From: Corynebacterium accolens
GTDB taxonomy: Bacteria; Actinomycetota; Actinomycetes; Mycobacteriales; Mycobacteriaceae
DNA: 64,000 bases
NCBI RefSeq assembly: GCF_023520795.1
Contig: NZ_CP046605.1
Span: 1,781,438 to 1,845,437 of the forward strand
Direction: 5' to 3'
Shown here one piece after another: positions 35,781 to 44,703 of this stretch. Made by a program: the position numbers and the translations under genes. The stretch's first letter is position 1. Each line of letters starts with the position of its first letter. The notes beneath the pieces were generated by a model that saw only the letters and a list, made by a program, of their open reading frames with translations, did not search any database and was not told the DNA's origin.

Positions 35781-36998
35781 ATGAATACCCAAGACGTTGT
35801 CCTGTGCTACCCCAAGCGCACCCCAGTCGGTCGCTACGGAGGCGCGCTCAAATCCGTCCCCGTCCAAGATCTGGCCAGCCTGGTGGTTTCCACCATCGTG
35901 GAAGAATCCGGCATCGACCCAAACGTCATCGATGACATTATCCTCGGCCAAGCTTCCCCCAACGGTGCTGCACCGGCCCTCGGCCGCGTCGCCGCACTCG
36001 ATGCTGGCCTGCCCGTCTCCGTTACCGGCATGCAGCTCGACCGTCGCTGCGGCTCCGGCCTGCAAGCCATCGTGACCGCCGCCGCGCACGTCGCCACAGG
36101 CGCGGCCGAGGTGGTCATCGCAGGCGGCGCCGAATCCATGTCGCGCACCGAGTACACCGTGGACGGCGATATTCGCTGGGGCGCGAAGGGCGGAAACATG
36201 GTCTTTCGCGATCGCCTCCAAGAGGCCCGCGAAACCGCCGGTGGCAAAAACCACCCCATCCCCAGCGGCATGATCGAAACCGCCGAGAACCTCCGCCGCG
36301 AGCGTTCCCTGTCGCGCGAGGACCAAGACGAGCTTGCGGTGCGCTCCCACCACAACGCCGCCCGCGCGCAGGAGCAGGCGCTTTTCGATGCCGAAATCGT
36401 CCCCGTCTCCGTCCCCCAGCGCAAGGGGGATCCCATCATCGTGGACAAGGATGAGCACGTGCGCGCCGATTCCAGCGTGGAAAAGCTATCCAAGCTGCGC
36501 CCGGTAATGGGCAAGCAGGATGACGAGGCCACGGTGACCGCAGGTAACGCCTCCGGCCAAAACGACGGCGCCGCCGCCGTACTCGTTACCACCCGCGAAA
36601 AGGCCGACGAGCTTGGTCTCGAGCCGATGGTGGTATTGAAGGGCTGGGCGCTTGCCGGCGTGGAACCAGAGCGCATGGGCATCGCACCGGTTGAGGCAAC
36701 CCGCAAGGTCATGGACCGCCTCGATCTCACCTTCGATGACCTCGACCTCATCGAGCTCAATGAGGCATTTGCCGCCCAAGCCCTCGCGGTACTAGATCAG
36801 TGGGGGATCTCGCCCGAAGACCCCCGCTTCAACCCCAACGGATCCGGCATCTCACTGGGTCACCCGGTGGGCGCGACCGGTGCCCGCATCGTGGTTACCG
36901 CCGCACACCACCTGCGCCGCACCGGCGGCAAGCGCGCGCTAGTTACCATGTGCATCGGCGGCGGCCAGGGCCTTGCCGCCATCGTTGAGGCGGTCTAG
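35781..36998 (+). CDS. pcaF: Beta-ketoadipyl-CoA thiolase
   Basis: This 405-residue thiolase cleaves beta-ketoadipyl-CoA to acetyl-CoA and succinyl-CoA. The nucleophile Cys is in LDRRCGSGLQAIVTAA (about residue 89). The catalytic His is in ELNEAFAAQALAV, the second His in GSGISLGHPVGATGARI and the second Cys in LVTMCIGGGQG. The sequence alone could also be an acetyl-CoA acetyltransferase; the pcaR and pcaIJ context decides. The gene follows pcaR with an AAGGAGAA ribosome site. Confidence 0.88.
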   Translation: MNTQDVVLCYPKRTPVGRYGGALKSVPVQDLASLVVSTIVEESGIDPNVIDDIILGQASPNGAAPALGRVAALDAGLPVSVTGMQLDRRCGSGLQAIVTAAAHVATGAAEVVIAGGAESMSRTEYTVDGDIRWGAKGGNMVFRDRLQEARETAGGKNHPIPSGMIETAENLRRERSLSREDQDELAVRSHHNAARAQEQALFDAEIVPVSVPQRKGDPIIVDKDEHVRADSSVEKLSKLRPVMGKQDDEATVTAGNASGQNDGAAAVLVTTREKADELGLEPMVVLKGWALAGVEPERMGIAPVEATRKVMDRLDLTFDDLDLIELNEAFAAQALAVLDQWGISPEDPRFNPNGSGISLGHPVGATGARIVVTAAHHLRRTGGKRALVTMCIGGGQGLAAIVEAV

Positions 36999-37010
36999 CC
37001 TCCACAAGCG

Positions 37011-37175
37011 CTATTCGCTGCTGCCGTAATCCCCCACCGGGCGCTGCACCAAGGCGCCATCCGCGTTGGGCTCGCCCGCCGCGATGCTGGCAGTAACCAG
37101 CGCGGCTAGGGCCACGGCCGAAGCCGCAGCTGAGGCCATCGCCGAGTCCCTACCTGCCCGCATGGAATACTTCAT
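37011..37175 (-). CDS. Small membrane or exported protein
   Basis: This is a 54-residue reading frame with a short basic N-terminus, an Ala/Val-rich hydrophobic segment (MASAAASAVALAALVTASIA) and a polar tail. It could be a small membrane protein or a precursor. The ATG at 37175 has AAGGAA close upstream; an in-frame ATG at 37139 behind AGGGA is equally possible. It is convergent with pcaF. Coding status is uncertain because Ala-rich frames arise easily in GC-rich DNA. Confidence 0.45.
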   Translation of the reverse strand: MKYSMRAGRDSAMASAAASAVALAALVTASIAAGEPNADGALVQRPVGDYGSSE

Positions 37176-37329
37176 TTCCTTAACGTAGCGCGAATGAAGG
37201 TTAGGGGAAAGGAAAAAGAGAATAAGGGGTAGATGAGGGGTGCGGTGGATAACCCGACAACGACACCGCACTTCGCTGTAAGCTGGAGTGGAACTTTGCT
37301 CGCATGATTTTAAGGGGACTTAGTCAATA

Positions 37330-37611
37330 ATGATCCAATTCGTCTTTGGCGCCGCCGCAGGGTACGTATTTGGCACCAAGGCGGGCCGCAAGCGCTACCA
37401 CCAGATGAAAAGCGCCTACCAAAAGACCGTCAACTCCCCCGCCACCAAGTCCGCGGTGCGCTCCGCGCGCAAGATGGTAGCCAACCGCCTGGATCCAGAG
37501 CCACGCATGCGCGAAATCCACGACCTTTCTGAAAAGCGCCGTGGAAAAGGAAAAATTCGGGGCGCCCAAACTCCGCAAGCCGATCGCATCTATGAGCCGG
37601 ATGAGGACTAA
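37330..37611 (+). CDS. Conserved small actinobacterial protein with N-terminal membrane helix
   Basis: This 93-residue protein starts with MIQFVFGAAAGYVFGTKAGR, a Gly-rich hydrophobic segment ending in a Lys/Arg cluster, as in YtxH-like small membrane-associated proteins of actinobacteria. The rest is basic (SPATKSAVRSARKMVANRL) and ends in an acidic tail. Function unknown. It sits immediately ahead of the convergent dnaG, which I recall as a usual position in corynebacteria. Confidence 0.75.
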   Translation: MIQFVFGAAAGYVFGTKAGRKRYHQMKSAYQKTVNSPATKSAVRSARKMVANRLDPEPRMREIHDLSEKRRGKGKIRGAQTPQADRIYEPDED

Positions 37612-37679
37612 AGCTCTTCCGCGCTAACCCCCTCCCCGCGCAGCACCTGAACTAGCGTCCGAGTGCCTGCCCGGGGATT

Positions 37680-39599
37680 TTATATCCCCGGGGTGCCGCG
37701 AAAGGCGCGGTCATTGAGCTCGCGGCGGGCCTGTTCCAAGGCAATCAAGTCCGCGAACAGGGAGTTATAACCGGCCTCATCATCGGTAGGCCGCATCCGG
37801 CCCAATTGGGCTTTCAGCTGCGCAATCTGATCGCCCACGACGGTTTCCTGCAGCCGCGAGAGCACGGAATCCGCATACTTTTCTGCGCCCACGTCCGTGG
37901 GCAAGATGGCCTCAACTGCCAACTCGGAAACGAAATTCCTCCCCGTCAGATCCTGCATTTCCCCGGCAACGGCGGCAATCCAATCCACCCCGGACATGGT
38001 GGCACCCTTTTCTGCCCCGCCCACGGCGGAAATCGCTTGGCGGACGATGCGATAGGCGTCGTTGGTATAGGCATCGGCAGTAATGCCATCAAAGTACGAG
38101 CCAACGACCTCCGGCATCTGCAAGGCCAACTTTAGCGCCTCCCGCTGCGGCCACAGATGGGTCTCCTTCGGGCTGGGCGGATGGATCATGGGCACATCCT
38201 GCTGCGCCGGCTGCGGCTGTGCATTATCAAAGCGGCGTATCGTAGGCTTATCCGCCTTCTTCGGCTTCTTCGCCTCCGCGCGTACTTGGCGCAGCACTTC
38301 TTCCGGATCATTCCAGCCCACCCAGCCAGCAAGCCGACGAGCGTATTCGCGCTGCAAGGGCTGGTCCCGGATTTGCGCGACGATGGGCACCGCCCGCCGC
38401 AAAGCCTGCAAGCGACCCTCAGCCGTATCGATCCGGAAATCCGCAATAACGGACTGAATGACGAACTCGAACATGGGGATGCGGTCTGCCACCAGATCGC
38501 GCACCGCGGCATCGCCTTTTTCCAGGCGCAGATCGCACGGGTCCATGCCGTCTGGGGCCACGGACACGAAAGATTGACCGGTGAATTTCTGCTCGCCTTC
38601 AAAGGCACGCATCGCGGCCTTCTGCCCCGCCTCATCACCATCGAAGGTATAGATGAGCTCGCCGTGGAAATAGGAATCATCCAGCATGAGCCGGCGCAGC
38701 ACCTGCAAGTGTTCACCACCAAAGGCGGTACCGCACGAGGCCACGGCAGTTTTAATGCCCGCCGCGTACATGGCCATCACATCCGTATAGCCTTCCACCA
38801 CCACAGCCTGGTGGCCTTCTGCGATATTGCGCTTGGCCAAATCCAGCCCGAAGAGCACCTTAGACTTGTGATAAAGCATGGTCTCGGGAGTATTCATGTA
38901 CTTGCCCAGCTTGTCATCATCAAAGAGCTTGCGCGCACCAAAACCAATAACGTTGCCGGAAAGATCCTTAATGGGCCACAACAAGCGGCGGTGAAAACGG
39001 TCAATGGGACCGCGCTTGCCCATCTTGGAAATGCCGGCTGCCTCTAGTTCTTCAAAGGAAAAGCCCATGCGCAACAGGTGCTTTGTGGCGGTGTCCCAAC
39101 CTTCCGGAGCGTACCCGCACTCGAAATCATAAATAACCTCGCGGCTAAACCCGCGGTCCAGCAAAAAATTGCGCGCCGTTGCCGCCTCTGGGGTTTCCAG
39201 CTGCTTCCGGTAGAACTCGTGCACCGCCTTATTCGCCGCGATGAGCCGCTGCCTCGTACCCGGCTTCTCGTTGCGAGCACCGGTCGAGCCGCCCTGATAG
39301 TTGATGTGGTAGCCAATCTTCTGCGCCACGGCTTCCACGGCCTCCGGGAAAGAGACCTGTTCCATTTCCATTAGGAAGCTGAATACATCGCCGCCTTTAC
39401 CGGTGGAAAAGCAGTGATAATAACCGCGCTGCGGGCGGACGTGGAAGGATGGCGTCTTTTCATCCTTGAAAGGGCTCAGGCCTTTCAAAGAATCGTGCCC
39501 GGCAGGTTTGAGCTGCACGTATTCGCCCACGATTTCTTCTAAAGGCGCGCGTTCACGGATAGCTTGGATATCACTGTCCGGAATTCTGCCCTTTGCCAT
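37680..39599 (-). CDS. dnaG: DNA primase DnaG, with altered zinc-ribbon motif
   Basis: This 639-residue primase makes RNA primers at the replication fork. The catalytic Toprim core has VVVEGYTDVMAMYAAG and YTFDGDEAGQKAAMRAF, and the C-terminal helicase-binding domain is present. The N-terminal CHC2 domain is unusual: the normal CPFHxEKTPSF and YHCFGCGxGGD read SPFKDEKTPSF and YHCFSTGKGGD. Three of the four zinc ligands (Cys, His, Cys) are therefore replaced by Ser, Lys and Thr while the fold residues around them are kept. The rest of the protein is normal, so it is surely functional. It lies in its usual neighbourhood with dgt. Confidence 0.95.
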   Translation of the reverse strand: MAKGRIPDSDIQAIRERAPLEEIVGEYVQLKPAGHDSLKGLSPFKDEKTPSFHVRPQRGYYHCFSTGKGGDVFSFLMEMEQVSFPEAVEAVAQKIGYHINYQGGSTGARNEKPGTRQRLIAANKAVHEFYRKQLETPEAATARNFLLDRGFSREVIYDFECGYAPEGWDTATKHLLRMGFSFEELEAAGISKMGKRGPIDRFHRRLLWPIKDLSGNVIGFGARKLFDDDKLGKYMNTPETMLYHKSKVLFGLDLAKRNIAEGHQAVVVEGYTDVMAMYAAGIKTAVASCGTAFGGEHLQVLRRLMLDDSYFHGELIYTFDGDEAGQKAAMRAFEGEQKFTGQSFVSVAPDGMDPCDLRLEKGDAAVRDLVADRIPMFEFVIQSVIADFRIDTAEGRLQALRRAVPIVAQIRDQPLQREYARRLAGWVGWNDPEEVLRQVRAEAKKPKKADKPTIRRFDNAQPQPAQQDVPMIHPPSPKETHLWPQREALKLALQMPEVVGSYFDGITADAYTNDAYRIVRQAISAVGGAEKGATMSGVDWIAAVAGEMQDLTGRNFVSELAVEAILPTDVGAEKYADSVLSRLQETVVGDQIAQLKAQLGRMRPTDDEAGYNSLFADLIALEQARRELNDRAFRGTPGI

Positions 39600-39824
39600 G
39601 GCTACAGACTACCCCGCCCATATATCGGATGCTTAACTGCCAAAGCCAGGATGGTCGCATTGGACCGTGCCGGTTAGCAAGTACACAGAATCACCGTGAT
39701 TTACCCACATGTGGGGCGGCCTCTCCCCGGGTATTCCCACCCCCGGGACGGGGCAATTTTGGATATTGCTCTTGACGCGGTGGACGTTTATGTTTTCGAG
39801 ATAGTTCCTGCAACAATAGGGAGC

Positions 39825-40247
39825 ATGTCCAAGTCCAAAGCGTCTAAGAAATCGCTTCCAGTGGCCCTTGGTGGACTCGCCATCGTCGCAGGCGCTAGCT
39901 ACTTCGGCTTCGACCTCGGCGGTGATGAGGATGCAACGTCGACGGATGAGACCTGCGCAATTTCTTCTCTTCCCAGCGAGGTCGAAGAAACCGCGGACGA
40001 TATTCTCGCCGGCGGCCCTTATGCCTACCCCGACAATGACAATTCCCATTTTGGCAATTATGAAGGCGTCCTCCCCCAGCAGGCGCAGGACTACTACCGC
40101 GAGTACACGGTAGAAACCCCTGGCAGTAACCATCGCGGTTCGAGGCGCATCGTCACCGGCGGCGGCACCGAAACCGACCCCGATGTGTGGTACTACACCG
40201 ACGACCATTACCAAACATTCTGTTCTATCCCGGACGCAGAGGATTAA
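39825..40247 (+). CDS. Secreted guanyl-specific ribonuclease (N1/T1, RNase Sa type)
   Basis: This 140-residue protein has an N-terminal basic and hydrophobic segment (PVALGGLAIVAGASYFGF) that exports or anchors it. The microbial RNase domain that follows shows LPSEVEETADDILAGGPYAY, the catalytic Glu in REYTVETPG, RGSRRIVTGGG and the catalytic His in YYTDDHYQTF. It cleaves RNA after G. Two cysteines (CAIS and FCSI) can form the disulfide known in RNase Sa. Three bases after its stop begins a small gene that looks like its inhibitor. The ATG at 39825 is chosen because it precedes the signal region. Confidence 0.9.
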   Translation: MSKSKASKKSLPVALGGLAIVAGASYFGFDLGGDEDATSTDETCAISSLPSEVEETADDILAGGPYAYPDNDNSHFGNYEGVLPQQAQDYYREYTVETPGSNHRGSRRIVTGGGTETDPDVWYYTDDHYQTFCSIPDAED

Positions 40248-40249
40248 TA

Positions 40250-40483
40250 GTGCACCGCATTTTAATTACGGAACCCATCCGTACCCGTACGGATTTCTTC
40301 AACGCCTTAGGCCGCACCCACGGCTGCGTGGATTGTGGCCCGCGCAGCCTAGAGGATCTAGCTAAATTCCTGCGCGAGAATGAGGTCTCCACCATCGTGG
40401 CTGCCAACATGGAAATGGAATTGGATGACTTCGCGGCCATCGCCGCCGTAGTCCAGGATGAAGGCGTTAGGCTCGCCCGCTAA
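40250..40483 (+). CDS. Probable barstar-like ribonuclease inhibitor
   Basis: This is a 77-residue acidic cytoplasmic protein that starts with GTG at 40250, two bases after the RNase stop. The pattern DFFNALGRTHGC...RSLEDLAKFL...VSTIVAANMEM...FAAIAAVVQDEGVRL follows the helix-strand order of barstar-type inhibitors. The family match is weak by eye. Position directly behind a secreted guanyl RNase, small size and acidity are what make an immunity role likely. Confidence 0.65.
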   Translation: MHRILITEPIRTRTDFFNALGRTHGCVDCGPRSLEDLAKFLRENEVSTIVAANMEMELDDFAAIAAVVQDEGVRLAR

Positions 40484-40496
40484 TAGCTAGTCCGCG

Positions 40497-40557
40497 GATG
40501 CTGGAGCTCTGAGGATGCTGGCACTCCGCAGATGCTGACATTCCGCGATGCTATAGG
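40497..40557. repeat. Tandem 17-bp repeat, four copies
   Basis: Units beginning GATGCTG at 40497, 40514, 40531 and 40547 follow a consensus near GATGCTGGCACTCCGCA, with spacings of 17, 17 and 16 bp. The last copy runs into the dispersed repeat that recurs at 51373. The 207-bp gap (40484-40690) has no gene. Confidence 0.7.
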
Positions 40558-40595
40558 TCCTCTGCTATAACTGAGCATTGCGCGCCCTCAGATAT
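40547..40595. repeat. Dispersed intergenic repeat, copy 1
   Basis: This 49-bp sequence starting GATGCTATAGGTCC, through CTGAGCA to CAGATAT, recurs at 51373-51421 with the first 14 bases identical and most of the rest conserved. Both copies are in 3' intergenic regions. Confidence 0.65.
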
Positions 40596-40690
40596 GACTT
40601 TTCCGCCTCAAAAATAGCAGCGGAGGCTGCACTTTTAGAGAAATACCGCGGCCAAGCCCCTCAAAAAGGGCAACCAAGCCTGCATAGCTA

Positions 40691-41983
40691 CTAGTCCAAG
40701 AACCCCGAAAGGTCAGCGCTGCGCCGGGCCAGCCGCTCCAGGCGGGATTCGGTCATGGAGGCGATCTGGTCGATGATGGCGCGGTCGCGGGCGGCATCAG
40801 TATCGGCCTGCTCCCACCACAGGCGGAAGGTGGCATCGAGCGAACCGGGCGCACCTGCGACGAGGTAGTCGTAGACGCGGTAGATGCGCTCGCGCTGGCG
40901 GTCTTGGCGGGCTAGATGCGCTGGTTCATCCATCACGTAAAGCACGGCAATCGTTTTTAAGAGCTTAACCTCTGCCTGCGCCAAGGGCGGAACGCGGAGG
41001 TCACCGTGCATGCGGCCGAGCGTATTGGCGCTGATGAGTTCGGCATTCGCCTCCGAGGTCGCGCCAATAGTGACACCCACATAGCGTCCCACCAGCTCAG
41101 AGGTCATCTTTTTCAGCTTGGCATAATCGCGCAGGGTGTAGTCGAAATTGCCAAGGGCGTTGATGACATCGAGGTTGCGCAGGCTATCGGCGGCTTCCAA
41201 GAGTTCATCGGCGGTTCCGCCAAAGGCCTCGGCGCCCTTTTCTGCAAGGTGGGCCAGCTCCACCAAATCCCACAACACGTTCAAGGAAATGCGCTGGGAG
41301 ATGATGCCGTCTTCCACGTCATGCACGGAATAGGCAATATCATCGGACCAGTCCATGACCTGGGCCTCGATGCACTTTCGCTTATCGCTATGGCCTTCGC
41401 GCAGCCACGCTAAAAGGTCCGCGTCCTCATCATAAGCGCCGTATTTGCGGTTGATGGTGCCATCCGGATTGGTCTTGGTCCAAGGATATTTGCACGCGCC
41501 ATCGAGCGCGGCGCGGGTGAGGTTGAGGCCAAAGCTGTGGGCGGTGCCATCGGCGTCCTCGACTAGGACTTTGGGCTCGAGGCGAGTCAGGATGCGCAGG
41601 GTTTGCGCATTTCCCTCGAAACCGCCTTGAGCAACCTCATTGAGCGCATTTTCGCCATTGTGCCCATAGGGCGGGTGGCCGATATCGTGGGTGAGCCCCG
41701 CCATGTCACAGAGATCCGGATCGAGACCGAGGCCGGCGCCGATGCCGCGGGCAATCTGGCCAACCTCGAGCGAGTGGGTAAGCCGGGTGCGCGGGGTATC
41801 GCCATCACGTGGGCCTACGACCTGGGTTTTATCCGCCAATCGCCGCAGCGCAGCCGAGTGCAAGACGCGGGCGCGGTCGCGGGAGAATACCCCGCGGTGT
41901 TCTTCGATATCGCTAATCGTGGATCCCTTGGGCCGTTCTTCGGCCAGCCGGGCAAAATCAGCTGCAGCATAAGAGTAAGACAC
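40691..41983 (-). CDS. dgt: dGTP triphosphohydrolase-like HD-domain protein
   Basis: This 430-residue protein of the dGTPase family hydrolyses dNTPs to nucleosides and triphosphate. The HD metal site is formed by TRLTHSLEVGQIARGIG and GLTHDIGHPPYGHNGE, and the downstream DWSDDIAYSVHDVEDG holds the last acidic ligand. It starts with GTG and lies 11 bp after the YdcF-like gene on the same strand. Neighbouring dnaG is typical for the genus. Motifs are complete. Confidence 0.93.
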   Translation of the reverse strand: MSYSYAAADFARLAEERPKGSTISDIEEHRGVFSRDRARVLHSAALRRLADKTQVVGPRDGDTPRTRLTHSLEVGQIARGIGAGLGLDPDLCDMAGLTHDIGHPPYGHNGENALNEVAQGGFEGNAQTLRILTRLEPKVLVEDADGTAHSFGLNLTRAALDGACKYPWTKTNPDGTINRKYGAYDEDADLLAWLREGHSDKRKCIEAQVMDWSDDIAYSVHDVEDGIISQRISLNVLWDLVELAHLAEKGAEAFGGTADELLEAADSLRNLDVINALGNFDYTLRDYAKLKKMTSELVGRYVGVTIGATSEANAELISANTLGRMHGDLRVPPLAQAEVKLLKTIAVLYVMDEPAHLARQDRQRERIYRVYDYLVAGAPGSLDATFRLWWEQADTDAARDRAIIDQIASMTESRLERLARRSADLSGFLD

Positions 41984-41994
41984 GGCGTTTTAGT

Positions 41995-42594
41995 CTATTC
42001 CCCCTGCGTGCGGTCTGCGTCTTTATTTTGCATCGTTTCGTGCCGCAGCTTCTGATTCGGCCGCAGCATCAGCTCGATGCGGTACAGGCGCCTTTTCCAG
42101 GCACGCGCGCACTGGGGAGAAACGATGCTGGCGAGCCCAATATAAAACAGCCCGCCGCATTCGTGCGCGAGGTAGCGCCACCAGGGCTTGGAAAAGCGCC
42201 GGGCGGGATAATAAGGCGTGCCCGAAACCGAGGCATTGAGCCCTTCCTGCTTGGCGATGACCCACGTGCGCAACCTGTGCAAGGGATCGGTGACGATGAT
42301 GGCATCGGCAAGGCCGTGGGCATCGATAACCGCAGCTAAGGACTCACGCGTGTCGAGGCCTTCCTCCACGGCGGATACCTGCAGCTCAGGGAAGTGCTCG
42401 CGCAGGTAATCGCGCGCGACCCCGGCCTCGGTAACCCGATCCCCGGGCAGCTGGCCGCCGACGGTTATGACGGGCAGGCCGCGGGAGGTGGCCAGCTCCC
42501 CGGCATGGCGCAGACGCCCGGCCAGGATGCGGGAGGGGCGGCCATCGTATTGCGCGGTGCCTAAAACAACGACGTATTTCACAATGCTTCCCAC
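41995..42594 (-). CDS. YdcF-family (DUF218) protein
   Basis: This 199-residue protein of the DUF218 / SanA-ElyC-YdcF superfamily has VVVLGTAQYDGRPS at the N-terminus, GGQLPGD, EEGLDTRESLAAV and IIVTDPLHRLRTW, which form the conserved acidic and His pocket. Members are implicated in envelope processes, but the reaction is unknown. No signal peptide is seen; the C-terminal helix (GGLFYIGLASIV) may contact the membrane. The first GTG (42594) or the one at 42582 behind GGGAAG may be the real start. It is divergent from the TPM protein gene. Confidence 0.85.
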   Translation of the reverse strand: MGSIVKYVVVLGTAQYDGRPSRILAGRLRHAGELATSRGLPVITVGGQLPGDRVTEAGVARDYLREHFPELQVSAVEEGLDTRESLAAVIDAHGLADAIIVTDPLHRLRTWVIAKQEGLNASVSGTPYYPARRFSKPWWRYLAHECGGLFYIGLASIVSPQCARAWKRRLYRIELMLRPNQKLRHETMQNKDADRTQGE

Positions 42595-42653
42595 CCTACT
42601 GCCTGCAGAGGAGGTTCTCCGGATTGGGCGTTCGGGCAGGTAGAGTTGTGGGC

Positions 42654-44672
42654 ATGAATCTTAGTGCACGAATCGGCCGCGCTACCATCGCGGCATTTTT
42701 GCTCGGCTGCACCTCCATTGGCGCAGGCCAGGCCTTAGCCGCGGAGACCACTACCATCGCCCAAGCCGCGGATACGGCGGCGGTGACGGATAGGGTAAAC
42801 GATGAGGCAGGGGTCTTAAGCACCGAGGAAATTAGGGAGATCAATGAGAAGATCACCCAGCTACAAAAAGACCAGTCGCTCATCATCTTCGTTGTCTTCG
42901 CAAACGATCTTGGCGGTGACCCAGAAAGCGTTGCCCGGAGTATCGTCAACGAAAAAGGGCCGAATTCCGCGGCCTATGTCGTTGGCGTCAATGAGCGCCA
43001 GGTGGGCGTGCAGGCCGGCAATCAATGGCCCGAGGGTCGCCTGGATCAGATGTACGATGCCGCCTATAGCAAGCTCTCCGCAGAGGAATACGGCGCTTCT
43101 GCGATCGCGCTTGCCGATGCTGCCCTTGGTAACTCCAGCTCCTCCGATTCCTCCGGCATAGCCTGGTTGGGCGGTGGCGCCGCCGCCATCGTCGCTGCAG
43201 GCGGTGGCATCTGGTACTACTCGCGCCGCAATACAAAGAAGAATCAGGCAAAGACCTTAGAGTCCGCCCGCGAGATTGCGCCAGAAGATACCGATCAATT
43301 AAACCGGCTACCGCTGGAAACCCTGGATAAGTTGGCCCAGGAAGAATTGGTCTCCACGGATGAATCCATCCGCCGCGGTAAAGAAGAGCTCAATATCGCC
43401 CTGTCTGAATTCGGGCCGGAGCGCACCCGCCCGTTTACCAAGGCGATGAATCATTCCACCTCTACCTTGCAAAAGGCCTTCAAGATTCGCCAGCGCCTCG
43501 ATGATGCGGTGCCAGAATCCCAAGCCGAGCGACGGCAGATGCTGGTAGAAATCGTCTCTACCTGCGGCCAAGCCGATGACGCACTGGATAGCCAGGCAGA
43601 AGAGTTTGCCCGGATGCGAGACCTGCTGCTGCAAAGCGACTCCAAGTTGGACGAGCTCACCCAGCGCACCGTCGGTCTACGCACTCGCCTGCCGGGCGCC
43701 GAAGGTACCCTGAAAAAGCTCCAAGAGGACTATTCCGCAGAGGTCCTATCCTCCATTGCGGATAACCCAGAATTGGCCAGCGCTTCCCTTGATGAGGCGG
43801 AAAAGCTCCTGGACCAAGCCCGCAAGGTGCAGGGCCAGCCGGCTGGGAAGCAGGGTTCACTCGTGGGCCTTATCCGCGATATCGAGCACGCCACGGAGGT
43901 TACCGATAGGCTCCTGACCGGTGTGGAACACGCCGAGGAGAATATCTCCTCCGCGCGCCGCAATTTGGGCGCGCTCATCACTGAGGTCGAGGGCGAAATC
44001 GAGGAAGCCCGAGAGCTGGAGCGCCAGGGCAAATCCCAGGGCACCCAGGCGGATTGGGATGCCCTCGAGGAGCTGCTTGAGCGCGCCTCTGCCGCGATCA
44101 CTGACGCCAAGCAACAGGGCGATACGGATCCCTTGGGCCAGCACACCGCCCTTATGAGCATCGATACCGAGCTTGATGAGCGCCTCGACCGCGTGCGGGA
44201 AAAGACCTCCACCCACGCGCGCCAGCTCGAGCTTTTCCACCAGCAAATGTCGGTGGCAGAATCCAATATTCAGGCCGCCGAGGATCTCATTTCCTCGCGC
44301 GGGCGCATCGTTGGTTCCGGCGCCCGCACCGCGCTTGCCGATGCCAAGCGTCTCCACGCCCAAGCCCTGCATACCCAGCGCAGCGATATCCGCGGCGCGC
44401 TGCAATCCTCCCGCGAAGCCGTTGCCGCAGCACAGACCGCCCTGCAGCGGGCCAAGGATGATTCCGATGAGTACCGCCGCCAGCAACAACGCCAGCAGAC
44501 GAGTTCCACGGCCGGCAATATCATCACCGGTATGGTCCTAGGCCAAATATTGGGCGGCGGTGGCCGCGGCTTCGGCGGTGGTTTCAGCGGAGGCGGCGGC
44601 AGCTTCGGTGGCGGCGGCGGAGGATTCTCCGGCGGCGGTGGCGGAGGCGGCTTCCGCGGCGGCTCCTTCTAA
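42654..44672 (+). CDS. TPM-domain surface protein with coiled coil and Gly-rich tail
   Basis: This is a 672-residue exported membrane protein. It has a signal peptide (residues 1-30, ending AGQALAAE), a TPM domain (about 35-160; DEAGVLSTEEIREINEKI) and a membrane helix (GGGAAAIVAAGGGIWYY). A cytoplasmic coiled-coil region of about 400 residues follows, then a tail made almost only of Gly, Ser and Phe repeats. TPM domains occur in thylakoid and bacterial membrane-stress proteins; the role in corynebacteria is unknown. The ATG at 42654 fits the signal peptide. It is monocistronic. Confidence 0.85.
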   Translation: MNLSARIGRATIAAFLLGCTSIGAGQALAAETTTIAQAADTAAVTDRVNDEAGVLSTEEIREINEKITQLQKDQSLIIFVVFANDLGGDPESVARSIVNEKGPNSAAYVVGVNERQVGVQAGNQWPEGRLDQMYDAAYSKLSAEEYGASAIALADAALGNSSSSDSSGIAWLGGGAAAIVAAGGGIWYYSRRNTKKNQAKTLESAREIAPEDTDQLNRLPLETLDKLAQEELVSTDESIRRGKEELNIALSEFGPERTRPFTKAMNHSTSTLQKAFKIRQRLDDAVPESQAERRQMLVEIVSTCGQADDALDSQAEEFARMRDLLLQSDSKLDELTQRTVGLRTRLPGAEGTLKKLQEDYSAEVLSSIADNPELASASLDEAEKLLDQARKVQGQPAGKQGSLVGLIRDIEHATEVTDRLLTGVEHAEENISSARRNLGALITEVEGEIEEARELERQGKSQGTQADWDALEELLERASAAITDAKQQGDTDPLGQHTALMSIDTELDERLDRVREKTSTHARQLELFHQQMSVAESNIQAAEDLISSRGRIVGSGARTALADAKRLHAQALHTQRSDIRGALQSSREAVAAAQTALQRAKDDSDEYRRQQQRQQTSSTAGNIITGMVLGQILGGGGRGFGGGFSGGGGSFGGGGGGFSGGGGGGGFRGGSF

Positions 44673-44703
44673 GCCCGGCTCAGAAGGCCTGCTTTGTTTG
44701 CGC

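Noticed and set aside
35439-36458. 339-codon minus-strand open frame
   Set aside because: It is antisense to pcaR and pcaF, Gly/Asp/His-rich, and lacks a plausible start region.
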